From NCBI GenBank assembly GCA_016281165.1, contig JAEEIC010000151.1, forward strand, positions 1 to 5,975: 5,975 nt of DNA, written 5' to 3'. A program made the translations under genes and the position numbers. Every line of letters starts with the position of its first letter. Positions within the stretch are counted from its first letter, which is position 1. Positions 5,203 to 5,975 of the stretch are shown in pieces. Source of the stretch: Bacillota bacterium. Lineage in GTDB: Bacteria; Bacillota; Clostridia; Peptostreptococcales; Anaerovoracaceae. The notes beneath the pieces were generated by a model. That model was not told the origin of the DNA and made no database searches. It saw only the letters and a program-made list of their open reading frames with translations.

Positions 5203-5975
5203 ATGCCGGATCGTTTTTCTATTGATGACATATACAGCGCCCGCGGGCGCATCAAGGGCCTCGTATACCGCACCCCTCTGGAGGAGTCCCTCTATCTGGG
5301 CAGGGACGGCAGGCGTTACTTCTTCAAGCTCGAGTGCCTGCAGACCGTGAGGAGCTTCAAGATCAGGGGAGCCTTGAGCCGCATGACGGCCCTGACGGAA
5401 GAGCAGCGCGAAAGAGGGGTCGCGACCGTCTCCTCGGGCAACCACGGTTCCTCCGTGAGCTACGCGGCAAAGCTCCTGGGCATAAAGAACGCGGTGATCA
5501 TCGTCCCGGAACCGACCCCTCAGGCCAAGATCGACAGGATACGCTTCTGCGGTGGAAAGGTCCTTATCATGGGCAAGGACTACAACGAGGCCCACGAACA
5601 GGGCCTGCGCTACATCGCCGATAACGGCCTCACCTTCATCGACCCCTATTACGACGACCCCATGGTCTACGGCGGCCAGGGGACCATAGGCATGGAGATA
5701 CTGGAGCAGGATCCCGATATCGATACCATAGTCTGCCCTATAGGCGGGGGAGGGCTCATCACCGGCATCGCCGTGGCGGTCAAGACCTTAAAGCCCGGCA
5801 TACGCGTTATAGGCGCGCAGACCGAGGCCTGCCCGGCCATGATAGCGGCCATAAGAGACCACGTCTTCTATGAGGATTATCCCATAACGGGAGACAGCCT
5901 CTGCGACGCCCTGCTGGGTGGGGTCGGAAAGCTCTCGTACGAGCTGCTCCCGCGCTATATAGACGACATCATCGA
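5203..5975 (+). CDS. PLP-dependent threonine/serine dehydratase-like enzyme, N-terminal 257 residues
   Basis: The gene is open to the right edge, so the C-terminus is missing. The protein is a fold-type II pyridoxal-phosphate enzyme. SFKIRGA (51-57) carries the Schiff-base lysine K53. SSGNHG (77-82) is the substrate/carboxylate-binding loop. GGGGL (181-185) is the glycine loop that holds the cofactor phosphate. DDPMVYGGQGTIGMEI (151-166) aligns with the IlvA/TdcB segment around GQGT. By family, it would deaminate a hydroxy-amino acid such as threonine or serine to a 2-oxo acid and ammonia in the cytoplasm. QTVRSFKIRGA resembles the IlvA form (QPVxSFKLRGA) more than TdcB. SSGNHGSSVSYA departs from the usual SAGNHAQGVA, so substrate is open. 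Whether an IlvA-type regulatory domain follows cannot be seen. The upstream neighbour is divergent, and a good promoter and ribosome site precede the ATG. Confidence 0.85.
   Translation, partial: MPDRFSIDDIYSARGRIKGLVYRTPLEESLYLGRDGRRYFFKLECLQTVRSFKIRGALSRMTALTEEQRERGVATVSSGNHGSSVSYAAKLLGIKNAVIIVPEPTPQAKIDRIRFCGGKVLIMGKDYNEAHEQGLRYIADNGLTFIDPYYDDPMVYGGQGTIGMEILEQDPDIDTIVCPIGGGGLITGIAVAVKTLKPGIRVIGAQTEACPAMIAAIRDHVFYEDYPITGDSLCDALLGGVGKLSYELLPRYIDDII
5237..5250. repeat. 14-bp perfect palindrome inside the dehydratase-like gene
   Basis: GCGCCCGCGGGCGC is self-complementary over all 14 bases. It covers the codons for Ser-Ala-Arg-Gly-Arg (residues 12-16), 34 nt after the start codon. It could act as a regulator site or early mRNA hairpin, or simply reflect GC-rich codon use. 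Confidence 0.3.

Noticed and set aside
4944..5273. N-terminal extension of the TerD-like gene by 110 codons
   Set aside because: The frame is open, but the ATG at 4943 has a full AAGGAGG, and the extension would cover the promoter, the leader and the start of the divergent gene.
4954..5595. Leftward open frame of 213 codons opposite the dehydratase-like gene
   Set aside because: It is antisense to a clearly conserved PLP enzyme and crosses two promoters; the product matches no family I recognise.

Overview
The window is GC-rich bacterial chromosome with strong Shine-Dalgarno sites and frequent ATA (Ile) and AGG (Arg) codons. An anaerobic, high-GC member of the Bacillota (Clostridia) is the best guess, with Synergistota as an alternative. 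The guess rests on codon use and on protein families (DHHW protein, OFA-like MFS carrier, TerD-like fusion), not on a marker gene. No RNA gene, CRISPR array, transposase or phage gene is visible.

Layout: (1) Positions 1-1601, minus strand: a two-gene operon. It has a DHHW/AlgJ-AlgX-like SGNH protein, followed 4 nt downstream by the N-terminus of an MBOAT (AlgI-like) membrane O-acyltransferase that runs off the left edge. Together they look like an acyl-transfer module for an exported polysaccharide or wall polymer. (2) 1602-1736: short divergent intergenic region with small dyads. (3) 1737-2963, plus strand: a 12-TM MFS transporter of the oxalate/formate or monocarboxylate-carrier type. (4) 2967-4943, minus strand: a 658-residue protein with a C-terminal TerD-like domain, resembling the MXAN_6230/SCO0854 group. 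Its stop codon lies 3 bp from the transporter stop, so the two genes converge with no room for a terminator. (5) 4944-5202: divergent regulatory region. It holds an extended -10 promoter and a 103-nt leader for the TerD-like gene, plus a clear -35/-10 promoter for the rightward gene. (6) 5203-5975, plus strand: the first 257 residues of a PLP fold-type II threonine/serine dehydratase-like enzyme that runs off the right edge.

The genes do not form one pathway. The acyl-transfer pair is a functional unit; transporter, TerD-like protein and dehydratase look like separate transcription units. The least ordinary part is the leader of the TerD-like gene. It contains a two-tier stem ending in a T-run, an alternative stem that competes with the inner tier, and a segment able to pair with the whole Shine-Dalgarno sequence. 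That is the layout of an RNA switch or attenuator, but it has been inferred by eye only.
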